In this document: positions 14,026 to 22,340 of the stretch, in pieces | Layout: each line of letters begins with the position of its first letter | Position numbering within the stretch: the first letter of the stretch is position 1 | NCBI GenBank assembly: GCA_964360265.1 | Contig: CAYHUY010000006.1 | Span: 1-38,118 of the forward strand | DNA from: GWA1-39-11 sp964360265 | GTDB lineage: Bacteria; Patescibacteriota; Microgenomatia; Levybacterales; GWA1-39-11 | DNA length: 38,118 nucleotides | Direction: 5' to 3' | Made by a program: the position numbers and the translations under genes | The notes under the pieces: model-generated | What the model was told of the DNA's origin: nothing | Databases searched by the model: none | The model's input: the letters and a program-made list of their open reading frames with translations, nothing else

Positions 14026-16017
14026 ATGAANNNNNNNNNNNNNNNNNNNNNNNNNNNNNNNNNNNNNNNNNNNNNNNNNNNNNNNNNNNNNNNNNNNNNN
14101 NNNNNNNNNNNNNNNNNNNNNNNNNNNNNNCTTTTTGTATCGGAATTGCCAAACCCCTCAAATCTTTCTGTCAACTATATTCCCAAAACAACCAAAATTT
14201 ATGACAGAAACGGAACGCTTCTTTATGAGATATTTGCAAACCAAAACAGAACCATTGTTGCGCTACCCGACGTTCCAAAGAGCCTTGCTAATGCAACGAT
14301 TGCAATTGAAGATAAAGATTTCTATAGTCATCCCGGCTTTGATTTAAGGGGGATCACTCGCGCATTGATAACAAATATTCAAAAGCGTGGATTTCAAGGG
14401 GGATCAACTATAACCCAGCAGCTGATCAAGTCCGCATTTTTAACTCCTGAGCCAACAATTACAAGAAAGATAAAAGAGGTGGCGCTTGCATTTTGGGCGG
14501 AACGAATTTATACAAAAGATCAGATACTTGAGTTATACCTTAATTACGTTCCCTATGGAGGAACTGCATGGGGAGTTGAGTCGGCAAGTGACGTCTATTT
14601 TGGTAAAAAAGTTTCCAACCTGACACTTGCCGAGTCCGCATTTCTTGCAGGTCTTCCGCGGGCGCCCTCATTTTATTCTCCCTTTTTTGGAGATGGTGAA
14701 AAGTGGCGCAGGCGACAAAAAGAGGTTTTGGATGCAATGGTGCGACTTTCCTACATAAACCAAAATGAGGCAGATACAGCCTATGAAGAAAAACTAACAT
14801 TCCGTAGCCCAAATGTGCCAATTAAGGCCCCCCATTTTGTAATGCATGTTAGGAAAATATTGATTGACAAATTTGGGTTAAACGAGGTTGAGCGTGGGGG
14901 ACTCAATGTAACAACAAGTCTTGACCTTGCGGCGCAGGATAAAGCTGAAAGAATTGTTCAAGGAGAGGTAGAGTCAAATGCGCATCTTAATATAGGCAAT
15001 GGCGCAGCCCTTATTACAACGCCTCAGAATGGCGACATTCTCGCAATGGTGGGCAGCCGTAACTATTTTGACCAAGATTATGATGGCAATGTAAACTTGA
15101 CGACTTCTTTAAGGCAGCCGGGATCAGCCATAAAACTTGTCACCTATGCCCTGGCGTTATCAAAGGGATACACTGAGGCAACGATCCTTGATGATTCACC
15201 TTTGACGATTACAAATCCAGGCGGGCCTTCTTATAGCCCGGTAAATTATGACGGAGTATTTCATGGTAGAATTCCCCTGAGAACTGCTTTTGCAAACTCT
15301 TTCAATATCCCGCCTGTCAGGATCGCACAAAAATTAGGGGCCGCGTTAATCCGCGAACAAGGAGAAAAAATGGGAATCTCATCATGGAATGGAGTGCGTA
15401 ATTACGGAGTATCAATTACTCTTGGGGGTGTTGATGTCAGGATGACCGATATGGCAAGCGCATACGGGGTGGTAGCAAACGGTGGACAGCGCGTGGATAT
15501 AGATCCACTTCTTGAAATAAAAGATTCCTACGGGAAAACGGTCTATAAGAAGAACCCCACATATACGCCTGTTATTGATGAAGGGGTAGCATTTATAATT
15601 TCAGATATCTTGTCTGATAATAATGCAAGAAGGATTGAGTTTGGGCTTGATACTCCTTTGAATATTCCAGGTGCCCGAGTTTCTGTTAAAACCGGAACTA
15701 CCGATAATAAACGTGACAACTGGACAATTGGATATACGCCAAATGTACTCGTCGCTACATGGGTTGGGAATAATGATAATTCTCCCATGAATCCTGTTTT
15801 GGCTTCAGGAATTACCGGAGCGGCCCCAATGTGGAACAAAATAATGACAATGATGCTTGAAAAACTTGGGACTCCGTCGGCTAGCATCGTACCATCAAAT
15901 GTAATCAAAAAATTCTGTTTGGGGCAGGATAGGTATTTTATAAAAGGAACGGAAAACTCAGTAAACTGCCGAGGAGTTTCAGGCGTAACAATCTCTCCTT
16001 CCCCACAAACTAATTAG
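14026..16017 (+). CDS. Class A penicillin-binding protein (PBP1A-like), interrupted by assembly gap
   Basis: About 663 codons as drawn; 100 N cover most of the N-terminal anchor, so length and frame across the gap are assumed. The glycosyltransferase 51 domain shows EDKDFYSHPGFDLRG, QGGSTITQQLIKSAF and LYLNYVPYGGTAWGVESA. The transpeptidase domain has the SxxK motif S-A-I-K (RQPGSAIKLV), SxN as S-F-N and KTGT. It polymerises and crosslinks peptidoglycan outside the membrane. The tail ends in a short Thr/Ser/Pro stretch with two Cys. The TAG stop is the first base triplet of an intergenic repeat word. A second paralogue lies at 22341-24512. Confidence 0.92.
   Translation: MXXXXXXXXXXXXXXXXXXXXXXXXXXXXXXXXXXLFVSELPNPSNLSVNYIPKTTKIYDRNGTLLYEIFANQNRTIVALPDVPKSLANATIAIEDKDFYSHPGFDLRGITRALITNIQKRGFQGGSTITQQLIKSAFLTPEPTITRKIKEVALAFWAERIYTKDQILELYLNYVPYGGTAWGVESASDVYFGKKVSNLTLAESAFLAGLPRAPSFYSPFFGDGEKWRRRQKEVLDAMVRLSYINQNEADTAYEEKLTFRSPNVPIKAPHFVMHVRKILIDKFGLNEVERGGLNVTTSLDLAAQDKAERIVQGEVESNAHLNIGNGAALITTPQNGDILAMVGSRNYFDQDYDGNVNLTTSLRQPGSAIKLVTYALALSKGYTEATILDDSPLTITNPGGPSYSPVNYDGVFHGRIPLRTAFANSFNIPPVRIAQKLGAALIREQGEKMGISSWNGVRNYGVSITLGGVDVRMTDMASAYGVVANGGQRVDIDPLLEIKDSYGKTVYKKNPTYTPVIDEGVAFIISDILSDNNARRIEFGLDTPLNIPGARVSVKTGTTDNKRDNWTIGYTPNVLVATWVGNNDNSPMNPVLASGITGAAPMWNKIMTMMLEKLGTPSASIVPSNVIKKFCLGQDRYFIKGTENSVNCRGVSGVTISPSPQTN
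14031..14130. other. Assembly gap (100 N) inside the PBP gene
   Basis: The run of N hides roughly the signal-anchor region. The sequences on both sides read in one frame only if the gap length is 1 modulo 3. Confidence 0.99.
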
Positions 16018-16045
16018 CAACTAGACATTAGCTACTAGCAACTAG
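16015..16045. repeat. Intergenic repeat word TAGCAACTAGACATTAG (copy 2)
   Basis: The word begins exactly at the TAG stop codon of the PBP gene and is followed by a related TAGCTACTAGCAACTAG. It is the same family as 1784-1807 and 25601-25618. Confidence 0.65.
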
Positions 16046-16058
16046 TTTTTAGATTTAG

Positions 16059-16064
16059 TATAAA
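16059..16064 (+). promoter_or_regulatory. -10 box of pgk (TATAAA), predicted leaderless
   Basis: TATAAA ends 6 nt before the pgk ATG. The best -35 at 17 nt (TAGCAA) is poor and lies in the repeat word. Confidence 0.45.
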
Positions 16065-16070
16065 GAGTAA

Positions 16071-17171
16071 ATGAGCATTCTTCGAACCGTTGATTCGATT
16101 CCTTCTCTTTCAGGCAAGACTGTTTTGCTTAGGATAGACTGCGATATTGATATTGAAGATGGCCTGCCTGCCGGCAGGCAGGGAAAAATTTTTGACGATA
16201 CCCGACTCGAGTCGTCGGTTAAAACAATAAAACTGGTTCTTGAAAAAGGAGGAGAAATAAATATAATCGGACATCTCGGAAGGCCAGAAGCCTTATCGAA
16301 TAATGACGAAAGAATAACGAATAACGAATTCAGTTTGCGCCCGATTGCAAAATGGTTCGCAGAAAGATTAGACGGTAAAGTCGAGGATATAAAGATTGGA
16401 AGATTGAATGGTTGGAAGGTCACGGACAAAATTAATCTATTCGAGAACATTCGATACTTTCCCGAAGAGGAAACTAATGACGCAAACTTTGCTCGTGAAC
16501 TTGCGCTCCTTGGAGATATTTACGTAAATGATGCTTTTGCAGTTTGCCATCGTGAACATGCGAGTATTTTAGGTATTACAAAATTCTTGCCTTCATATGC
16601 GGGTATACACTTACAAAAAGAAGTTGAAGAACTTTCGAAAGTTTTAGATAATCCAAAACGACCGTTGGCTGTCTTGATTGGAGGGGCAAAAATTGAGACA
16701 AAATTGCCCCTTGTTGAAAAGATGCACCACATTGCCGATTATGTTCTAGTTGGAGGAGAGATCGCCGAGCAAACACGCGTTTTAATAAAAGTGCAACATG
16801 AAAAAATTCGTCCCAAGGCTAGCGGAAGTAAATCTATGGTTTTGGTTGCGGATCTTGCGCAGAGTGGTTTGGATATTACCCCCAAATCTGTCGAGAACTT
16901 TAAGCAAGTTCTTCAGAATGCTGCGACAATTGTGTGGAATGGACCGGTCGGCTTGATCGGTTCGGAAGATTCGGAAAGGGGGACGAGGGAACTTGCCCAT
17001 TTTATTGTTTCAACAAGGGCTTATAAGGTTGTGGGTGGAGGAGATACGCTTGCGTATCTTCGAAGAATAAATCTTTTAAATAAGTTCGACTTTGTCTCTA
17101 CCGGTGGAGGCGCGATGCTAGAATTTTTGTCTGGAAACATCCTCCCCGGCCTCGCAGCACTCGAGATATGA
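16071..17171 (+). CDS. pgk: Phosphoglycerate kinase
   Basis: 366 aa (usual length ~390-400). It transfers phosphate between 1,3-bisphosphoglycerate and ADP. IIGHLGRPE (H68, R71), DDTR (R45), ENIRYFPEE, VNDAFAVCHREHAS, IGGAKIETKL and GGGDT are recognisable. The usual RVDFNVP block reads RIDCDID: Asp23 is kept, but the substrate-binding Asn25 is Asp. Residues 31-38 (GLPAGRQG) are encoded by a perfect 20-bp palindrome, and 76-86 (SNNDERITNNE) by a repetitive AT-rich word; both look like in-frame insertions in surface loops. The stop overlaps yraN by ATGA. Confidence 0.94.
   Translation: MSILRTVDSIPSLSGKTVLLRIDCDIDIEDGLPAGRQGKIFDDTRLESSVKTIKLVLEKGGEINIIGHLGRPEALSNNDERITNNEFSLRPIAKWFAERLDGKVEDIKIGRLNGWKVTDKINLFENIRYFPEEETNDANFARELALLGDIYVNDAFAVCHREHASILGITKFLPSYAGIHLQKEVEELSKVLDNPKRPLAVLIGGAKIETKLPLVEKMHHIADYVLVGGEIAEQTRVLIKVQHEKIRPKASGSKSMVLVADLAQSGLDITPKSVENFKQVLQNAATIVWNGPVGLIGSEDSERGTRELAHFIVSTRAYKVVGGGDTLAYLRRINLLNKFDFVSTGGGAMLEFLSGNILPGLAALEI
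16163..16182. repeat. Perfect 20-bp palindrome inside pgk
   Basis: CCTGCCTGCCGGCAGGCAGG is its own reverse complement. It encodes part of GLPAGRQG and keeps the frame. It is nearly identical to the intergenic element at 13991-14010. Confidence 0.95.
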
Positions 17172-17533
17172 GAATTGCGAATCCTATTGCGGTTTTGGGA
17201 GAGGATATTGCATGTGAGTATCTTAAGAAAAAAGGCTATAAAATTATTGAGAGAAACTTTCGCAAAAAATATCAAGAAATTGATATTATTGCAACAAGCG
17301 GTGCGTTATTAGTGTTTGTGGAAGTTAAAACCAGAAGATCCGATACATTCGGAAGTCTCTTTGAATCAATAACTCCTTGGAAGTTAAAGCATCTAGTTCG
17401 ACTCGCACAATTTTATAAACTACTTCACTCTAGGTTCCCTGATTTCATGCGGATAGACGCAATCGGTGTAAGATTATCTTTTGACAACAAGCTTGAAGAT
17501 ATCGAACACCTTGAGAATATCACGGAGTTTTAA
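17168..17533 (+). CDS. YraN/UPF0102 family putative nuclease
   Basis: 121 aa. The PD-(D/E)XK-type core is visible: GEDIACEYLKKKGYKIIERN, EIDIIA and VFVEVKTRR give the E...D...ExK metal triad. The family is linked to Holliday-junction resolvase folds; its cellular role is poorly established. It starts within the pgk stop codon (ATGA) and its 3' end overlaps the convergent kinase-like gene by 14 bp. Confidence 0.88.
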   Translation: MRIANPIAVLGEDIACEYLKKKGYKIIERNFRKKYQEIDIIATSGALLVFVEVKTRRSDTFGSLFESITPWKLKHLVRLAQFYKLLHSRFPDFMRIDAIGVRLSFDNKLEDIEHLENITEF

Positions 17534-18110
17534 CCCCTAGTGCATCAAGCGCGATCTTAAGTGACTCGTTTTGGTTGTGGTCATATGTGTTGATTACAGA
17601 ATCGTAATATTTTTTTTCAAAATATACCCAAGTCGGATCACCCATTGCGTATAGTTTTCTCCATTTGTCAAGATCGTTATTTTCTCGTTCGACTGCCTCT
17701 TCTTTTGCCCGCTCGATGCTATACGCTTCACGGTTAACGAGCCGATCAATTCTTATTTGCGATTGGTCTTCTCCTTCCCGCTCACAAACTACAAGGATCT
17801 TAAATATTCCGTCAATCCCTTGTGCGTTGAATCCAGAAAGTTTTGTCTCGAGTACAATATGTGAATCCTCCTTTAGCATCTTTTTCAATTGTTCGTCAAA
17901 ATCAAGGTCATCTTTATCCGGTCTAAGATTAGTATCTTTTTCCTCAAGGTTAAGTTTTTTTCTGACCTCTTCCCAAAAAACTTCTCCGCCCTCAATATGA
18001 CGCCAGTTTAGTTTTTCCGAAATATGCTTGGCCAGAGTTGTAGATCCTGAGGCAATGCGTCCAGAGACAGTAATAATGCGAATTCCCTTAATTTCTATTG
18101 GAGTGCTCAT
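17520..18110 (-). CDS. Cytidylate-kinase-like P-loop protein
   Basis: 196 aa. The P-loop SGRIASGSTT (about 16-25) and ISEKLNWRHIEGGEVF resemble the short archaeal-type CMP kinases and the cytidylate-kinase-like family. A basic and acidic lid region (QIRIDRLVNREAYSIERAKEEAVERE) matches the R-rich lid and the family's NRxxYS-like pattern. A role in nucleotide monophosphate phosphorylation is plausible but the substrate is not fixed by sequence. Its ATG overlaps the gap stop (ATGA), so it is co-translated with gap. Confidence 0.8.
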   Translation of the reverse strand: MSTPIEIKGIRIITVSGRIASGSTTLAKHISEKLNWRHIEGGEVFWEEVRKKLNLEEKDTNLRPDKDDLDFDEQLKKMLKEDSHIVLETKLSGFNAQGIDGIFKILVVCEREGEDQSQIRIDRLVNREAYSIERAKEEAVERENNDLDKWRKLYAMGDPTWVYFEKKYYDSVINTYDHNQNESLKIALDALGVKTP

Positions 18111-19195
18111 AATGCGGGAGTTTGCACCTGCTTTCCCAGGATTACAACCTCTTCGATCAAACGGTTCGAGTAGCCAAATTCATTATCGTACCAAGCTATA
18201 ACTTTTACCATATTTCCGGAAACGACCTGAGTTAAAGAGAGATCGGCGATTGCCGAGTGATAATTGCCTATTATATCTGATGAAACAATTGGATCACGCG
18301 TGACCTCTAAAATCCCTTCGAATTGTGGCTCGGATGCAGCTTTTTCTAAAGCTTGATTTACCTCTTCAACTGTCGTGTCGCGTTTAACTATAAAAGTAAA
18401 GTCGGAAAGAGACCCTGTTTGTACCGGAACCCGGATTGCCAGACCGTTAAAAATTCCTTCCAAGGCCGGAATGGCTTTGGCGGCGTCTTTCGTTGCACCA
18501 CTTGATGTGGGAATAATATTTTGTGCTGCCGCTCTGGCGCGTCTGTAATCTTTGTGTCCTCCATCCTGGAGTTTTTGATCAGAAGTGTATCCATGAATTG
18601 TCGTCATCATTGCCTTTTCTATCCCAAAAGCCCCTCCGATTACATGAGCAATAGGAGTAATACAGTTAGTTGTACAAGATGAATTGCCGATTAAATTTTC
18701 GATTTTTTTGTCGCCTGTTTGGTTCAAATTAACCCCGAGAATATAAATTGACCCAGACGTATCGTCTTTATAGGGGGCTGATAAAATTGCCGCTTTTGCG
18801 CCCGCTGTTGTATGTTTTTTTAGTCCCTCTTGCGTTGTAAATGCGCCGGTTGATTCAATTACTACGTCAACATTTAAATCACGCCACGGAAGTTTTTCCG
18901 GTTCTTTTTCTGAAAAGATTGGGATGTCTTTTCCATTAATAACAAGAGCACCAATTGGTTTGGCTTCTGACTCGAAGGATAGGCTCGTCTCCTCAGCTTT
19001 TTTAACAGAAAGTTCCGCATTCTGCAAAGGCCCATAAACAGTGTCGTATTTCAAGAGATACATCCAACCGGTTATATCAGTTGAAGCGCCGGCATTTATT
19101 GCAACAACCTCAACTTCATCCGTGTGAGAAAGAAGGATCACGCGATGAGCTACTCTTCCTATTCTTCCATAACCATTAATCGCAACCCGTACCAT
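18107..19195 (-). CDS. gap: Glyceraldehyde-3-phosphate dehydrogenase
   Basis: 362 aa, longer than the usual ~335. The N-terminal VAINGYGRIGR binds NAD(P), the active site NSSCTTNC places the catalytic Cys at 174, and WYDNEFGYSNR ends the catalytic domain. Extra length sits around residues 60-90 (AELSVKKAEETSLSFESEAKP), a region that varies in the family. I chose ATG at 19195 (MVRVAING), 6 nt after a -10 box; the ATG at 19213 lies upstream of that box. It is co-transcribed with the CMP-kinase-like gene. Confidence 0.94.
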   Translation of the reverse strand: MVRVAINGYGRIGRVAHRVILLSHTDEVEVVAINAGASTDITGWMYLLKYDTVYGPLQNAELSVKKAEETSLSFESEAKPIGALVINGKDIPIFSEKEPEKLPWRDLNVDVVIESTGAFTTQEGLKKHTTAGAKAAILSAPYKDDTSGSIYILGVNLNQTGDKKIENLIGNSSCTTNCITPIAHVIGGAFGIEKAMMTTIHGYTSDQKLQDGGHKDYRRARAAAQNIIPTSSGATKDAAKAIPALEGIFNGLAIRVPVQTGSLSDFTFIVKRDTTVEEVNQALEKAASEPQFEGILEVTRDPIVSSDIIGNYHSAIADLSLTQVVSGNMVKVIAWYDNEFGYSNRLIEEVVILGKQVQTPAL

Positions 19196-19201
19196 ATTAT
19201 T

Positions 19202-19230
19202 AGGATAAAGCATTAAGTATTAAGTATCAA
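19202..19230 (-). promoter_or_regulatory. gap promoter, predicted leaderless
   Basis: TTGATA -17 nt- TATCCT -6 nt- ATG. The spacer is made of CTTAATA-type repeats. It is back to back with the rpmH promoter. Confidence 0.6.
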
Positions 19231-19258
19231 GCATGACGTGATGCGAGTTCAGTAGTCC

Positions 19259-19287
19259 TTGTGATCCTGCTCGGATTTTGATATCAT
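19259..19287 (+). promoter_or_regulatory. rpmH-rnpA-yidC-jag promoter, predicted leaderless
   Basis: TTGTGA -17 nt- TATCAT with the extended TGA before the -10 (TGnTATCAT), then 7 nt to the ATG of rpmH. Confidence 0.7.
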
Positions 19288-19294
19288 ACTTTCT

Positions 19295-19426
19295 ATGCCG
19301 GAAAAGCTTACAAAAATTAAAAAAAGAAAACATGCAAGAAAGCACGGATTTAGGAGCAGGAAGGATACCAGAACCGGAAAGCAAGTTATTAAGAGAAGGA
19401 GACTGAGGGGACGCAAAAGAATTTAA
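19295..19426 (+). CDS. rpmH: 50S ribosomal protein L34
   Basis: 43 aa, extremely basic. The signature RKHGFRSRKDTRTGKQVIKR continues to RGRKR, matching L34 (KHGFRARM...GRKVL...KGRKR). Its position immediately before rnpA is the classic bacterial order rpmH-rnpA-yidC-jag, often near the replication origin. The stop TAA overlaps the rnpA ATG (TAATG). The predicted start lies 7 nt after the -10 box. Confidence 0.97.
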   Translation: MPEKLTKIKKRKHARKHGFRSRKDTRTGKQVIKRRRLRGRKRI

Positions 19427-19740
19427 TGTTCGCAAAAGTTTTTCGTTATCCTTTTAAAGAGGGATTGCCTAAAAATTCAGAATCCTTCCCGTCATTCAGT
19501 TTAAGGTATCAGGCAAATGATATTGGCCGGCTACGGGTAGCGGTAGTTGTAAGTAAAAAAGTTCACAAAAACGCTACTATCAGAAACAGGGTTAAAAGAA
19601 AATTACTTGCACATATAGAAGGAAAAATCAATAAGAACAAAGGGATAGACTTAGTATTTTACCTTAAAAGAAAGGCGCTTGAAGTAGAGAATATGACAGA
19701 TGAGATAAGATCAGTCTTGGATTTATTAGAAGAAATTTAA
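19426..19740 (+). CDS. rnpA: Ribonuclease P protein component
   Basis: 104 aa basic protein that supports RNase P RNA in tRNA 5' maturation. The family signature RNRVKRKL is present, preceded by VAVVVSKKVHKNATIRN. The N-terminal FAKVFRYPFKEG is a divergent form of the usual FxxVxxxG start. It sits between rpmH and yidC and is coupled to rpmH by a 1-nt overlap. Confidence 0.94.
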   Translation: MFAKVFRYPFKEGLPKNSESFPSFSLRYQANDIGRLRVAVVVSKKVHKNATIRNRVKRKLLAHIEGKINKNKGIDLVFYLKRKALEVENMTDEIRSVLDLLEEI

Positions 19741-20571
19741 ATGGAAATTCTTGAACTTTTTAAGATATTATTTGCCAATCCTATTACCAATCTTTTGGTG
19801 GGCTCCTATCAGCTTCTAAATTTAATTGGTGCTCCATATGCTTTCGGTTTATCAATAATTCTATTGACGATAATTATTCGGCTAATCCTTTATCCCCTAG
19901 TATCTGCGCAGTTAAAGTCAGCACATAAAATGCAAAAAGTTGCCCCACACCTCCAGGCAGTTAAGGAACAACATAAGGATGATAAAAAGCGACAACAAGA
20001 GGAGATAATGCGATTATATCGCGAACATGGTGTAAACCCTGTTGCTGGATGTCTACCGCTTATTGTTCAGCTACCTATTATTTGGAGCCTGTATCAAGTT
20101 TTGATTACAGCGGTAAATGTCAATTCTCTCACGTCTTTGTCTAAAATAAATAGTGTTTTATACTTTGATTTTCTAAAAATTGATAAAGTTTGGAGTACGG
20201 ATTTTTTTGGAGTACCATTGGGCAAAAATCCCGGTGATCTTATGGGTACAACCCCTCTAATAATTTTGGTTCCCATTCTTACCGGAGTTTTCCAGTTTAT
20301 CCTTTCAAAAATGATGATGCCGGAAGTAAACCCGAATCTGCCGCAGGCCCCTAAAAAAGATAAAGAAGATTTCCAGGCCGCCTTCCAAAAGCAATCCCTA
20401 TTTCTGTTTCCAGTAATGATTGGATTTTTCTCTTTTACTCTTCCCGTAGGGCTCTCTCTTTACTGGAATACCTTCACTATTTTTGGTATACTCCAGCAGT
20501 ATATTTTACTTGGACCTGGGGCTCTTGCTCCACTATTAAAAAAAATAAATTTACATGGCGGAAAAAAATAG
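19741..20571 (+). CDS. yidC: Membrane protein insertase YidC/OxaI
   Basis: 276 aa, the short form without the large periplasmic domain of proteobacterial YidC. Five hydrophobic segments are visible, with the conserved positively charged groove residue in TIIIRLILYPL and the basic cytoplasmic loop QLKSAHKMQKVAPHLQ...RLYREHGVNPVAGCLP typical of the family. It inserts membrane proteins with or after SecYEG. The ATG follows the rnpA stop directly; the 3' end overlaps jag by 17 nt. Confidence 0.95.
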   Translation: MEILELFKILFANPITNLLVGSYQLLNLIGAPYAFGLSIILLTIIIRLILYPLVSAQLKSAHKMQKVAPHLQAVKEQHKDDKKRQQEEIMRLYREHGVNPVAGCLPLIVQLPIIWSLYQVLITAVNVNSLTSLSKINSVLYFDFLKIDKVWSTDFFGVPLGKNPGDLMGTTPLIILVPILTGVFQFILSKMMMPEVNPNLPQAPKKDKEDFQAAFQKQSLFLFPVMIGFFSFTLPVGLSLYWNTFTIFGILQQYILLGPGALAPLLKKINLHGGKK

Positions 20572-21010
20572 CTTAGATGTAATAGAGGAAGAGACAAAAT
20601 CTCTCCTTGAGCAAACCGGTATTTCTGCGCAAGTTAAAGTTGCGCAGGAAGACGATACCTATAAAATCCAAATCGATACAGACGAGAATGCGCTTCTTAT
20701 TGGCAAGCACGGCAACACTCTATCGTCTCTTGAGTTAGTGCTGTCTTTGATAATTGCCCAAAAGACGGGGGAGTTCAGAAGGGTTCTCCTTGAGGTAGGA
20801 GGCTATAGACAGGCCCGCGAAGACTATTTGAAAGACCTTGCAGATAGACTTAAAGAGGAAGTTCTTACAACCGGGACAGAGAGAGTCGTTAGGGATCTCA
20901 AGCCCTGGGAAAGACGAGTTATTCATATGAGTCTTTCTGAGAGTACTGATCTAATTACTGAATCCGAGGGAGAAGACCGCGACCGCGTACTTGTTATTAA
21001 AAAGAAATAG
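20555..21010 (+). CDS. jag: Jag/KhpB RNA-binding protein (KH-R3H)
   Basis: 151 aa. A KH-type domain carries LIGKHGNTLSSLELVLS (GxxG loop), and a C-terminal R3H domain carries KPWERRVIHMSLSE. The N-terminal Jag-N domain seen in many Firmicutes is absent or very short. Relatives (KhpB/EloR) bind RNA and affect cell-wall growth. It overlaps the end of yidC by 17 nt and closes the conserved operon. Confidence 0.94.
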   Translation: MAEKNSLDVIEEETKSLLEQTGISAQVKVAQEDDTYKIQIDTDENALLIGKHGNTLSSLELVLSLIIAQKTGEFRRVLLEVGGYRQAREDYLKDLADRLKEEVLTTGTERVVRDLKPWERRVIHMSLSESTDLITESEGEDRDRVLVIKKK

Positions 21011-21022
21011 TTTTTTACTCTA

Positions 21023-21051
21023 TTGCTTCATTGTTCTATTGTTAGTAAACT
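21023..21051 (+). promoter_or_regulatory. Promoter of the O-antigen-ligase-like gene
   Basis: TTGCTT -17 nt- TAAACT -8 nt- ATG. The spacer contains ATTGTTCTATTGTTAG, a degenerate repeat. Confidence 0.55.
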
Positions 21052-21059
21052 ACCCCTAA

Positions 21060-22337
21060 ATGTTCGTTCGTCTAGAAAAAACACTCTTTCTTCTCATTGT
21101 TTTTTTCTTGTCTTCACAGGTTGGGCTGCATTTTTGGCCGGAATTTTCTTATGTCAGTGGTGTTCGTGTTGATTATCTATCTCCTACCCTGTATTTTCTT
21201 GATGTTTTAATTATTGCCCTATTTTTGTTTTCTCTACCTAAATTAGGGAAATTTATAAATTATATTCGGATCGAAAGATTTCCAAAACTTCTTTTATTGC
21301 TATTTATTCTGAGTTTAGTTTGGAATTTATTTTTGGCAAAATCCCCTGAAGCGCATCTTTTTGGAATTATAAAATTTATAGAGTTCTTTTTTTTGGTACT
21401 TTTCACTGGTTATAATTTTCAAAAAAAAGATATATCAAACCTTGTTGATGTTTTATCTTTATCAGCCATCGTATCATCAGTTTTTGCCATTTGGCAGTTT
21501 TTTAGACAGGAATCAATTGGGGGGCTATGGTATTTTTTGGGCGAGAGAAGTTTCAATATCTCAACCATAGGAATATCAACGGTTAATTTGGATTCGCAGG
21601 TCCTAAGACCATATGGCGCTTTCCCTCACCCCAACGTATTGGCTTTCTTCCTGTTTGTTGCAATAGTTTTTTCTAGTCTAAGAATTGTACACGAGAAAAA
21701 AATTTATGAAAAAATATTTTTAAGTTTGACAATTTTTGTTTCGTCTTTCGCGCTACTTCTTACCTTTTCGCGCACCTCCCTTTTTATTCTCATTCTTTTT
21801 TCCTTCTATATAATTTATACGAAAGCAAAAGCAAATACTATGCGCTTCTTATTTGTTTTTTTTCTTCTTGCAGGCCTTGCATTCCTTTATTGGGTTCAAC
21901 ATATCGGTTCGAACTTTTTCTTGCGCGGGATAGATTTTCGTCAAGAATTATTCTATCAGTCGCATCAAGTACTTGTGAATAATCTATATTTTGGGATAGG
22001 TTTTAACAATTTTTTCATCCACCAAGCACAATTAATAAAGGAGATTTCACCAGTACTTTTCCAACCGCCGCACAATATATTCGTTCTTGCCTTTTTGCAA
22101 CTCGGGATCTTTGGGTTTTGGATATTTCCTGCAGTGTTTGTTTTGGCGATCCGTTCACTTTTTGCAAAACTACAAACTACGGACAAAGAACTAAAAGATT
22201 TTCACAGAAGCGTATTATTTGTTTTGCTAGGGATAATAATTGTAGGTATGTTCGACCATTTCTTTTTAACTCTTGAACAGGGCCAAATAATACTAGCACT
22301 GATATTAGGTTTATCATTCACAAGGCTTAAGTCCTGA
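21060..22337 (+). CDS. O-antigen ligase/polymerase-like membrane protein (Wzy_C-like)
   Basis: 425 aa with about ten or more hydrophobic segments. The region FQPPHNIFVLAFLQLGIFGFW matches the PHNxxL...xGxxGL motif of the Wzy/WaaL/O-antigen-ligase superfamily, and a large extracellular loop precedes it. Members join glycans or polymerise them outside the membrane. Whether this one acts on a surface polysaccharide or glycosylates proteins is not shown. It converges on the second PBP gene, with only 3 bp between stop codons. Confidence 0.85.
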   Translation: MFVRLEKTLFLLIVFFLSSQVGLHFWPEFSYVSGVRVDYLSPTLYFLDVLIIALFLFSLPKLGKFINYIRIERFPKLLLLLFILSLVWNLFLAKSPEAHLFGIIKFIEFFFLVLFTGYNFQKKDISNLVDVLSLSAIVSSVFAIWQFFRQESIGGLWYFLGERSFNISTIGISTVNLDSQVLRPYGAFPHPNVLAFFLFVAIVFSSLRIVHEKKIYEKIFLSLTIFVSSFALLLTFSRTSLFILILFSFYIIYTKAKANTMRFLFVFFLLAGLAFLYWVQHIGSNFFLRGIDFRQELFYQSHQVLVNNLYFGIGFNNFFIHQAQLIKEISPVLFQPPHNIFVLAFLQLGIFGFWIFPAVFVLAIRSLFAKLQTTDKELKDFHRSVLFVLLGIIIVGMFDHFFLTLEQGQIILALILGLSFTRLKS

Positions 22338-22340
22338 GTC

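Noticed and set aside
18969..18980. Additional CCTTCGAGTC repeat inside gap
   Set aside because: Only the left half of the CCTTCGA-N4-CTCAGG element is matched; it may be chance, although it falls in a variable part of GAPDH.
21011..21016. T-run after jag as a terminator
   Set aside because: No stem precedes the six T; it is part of the upstream region of the next promoter.
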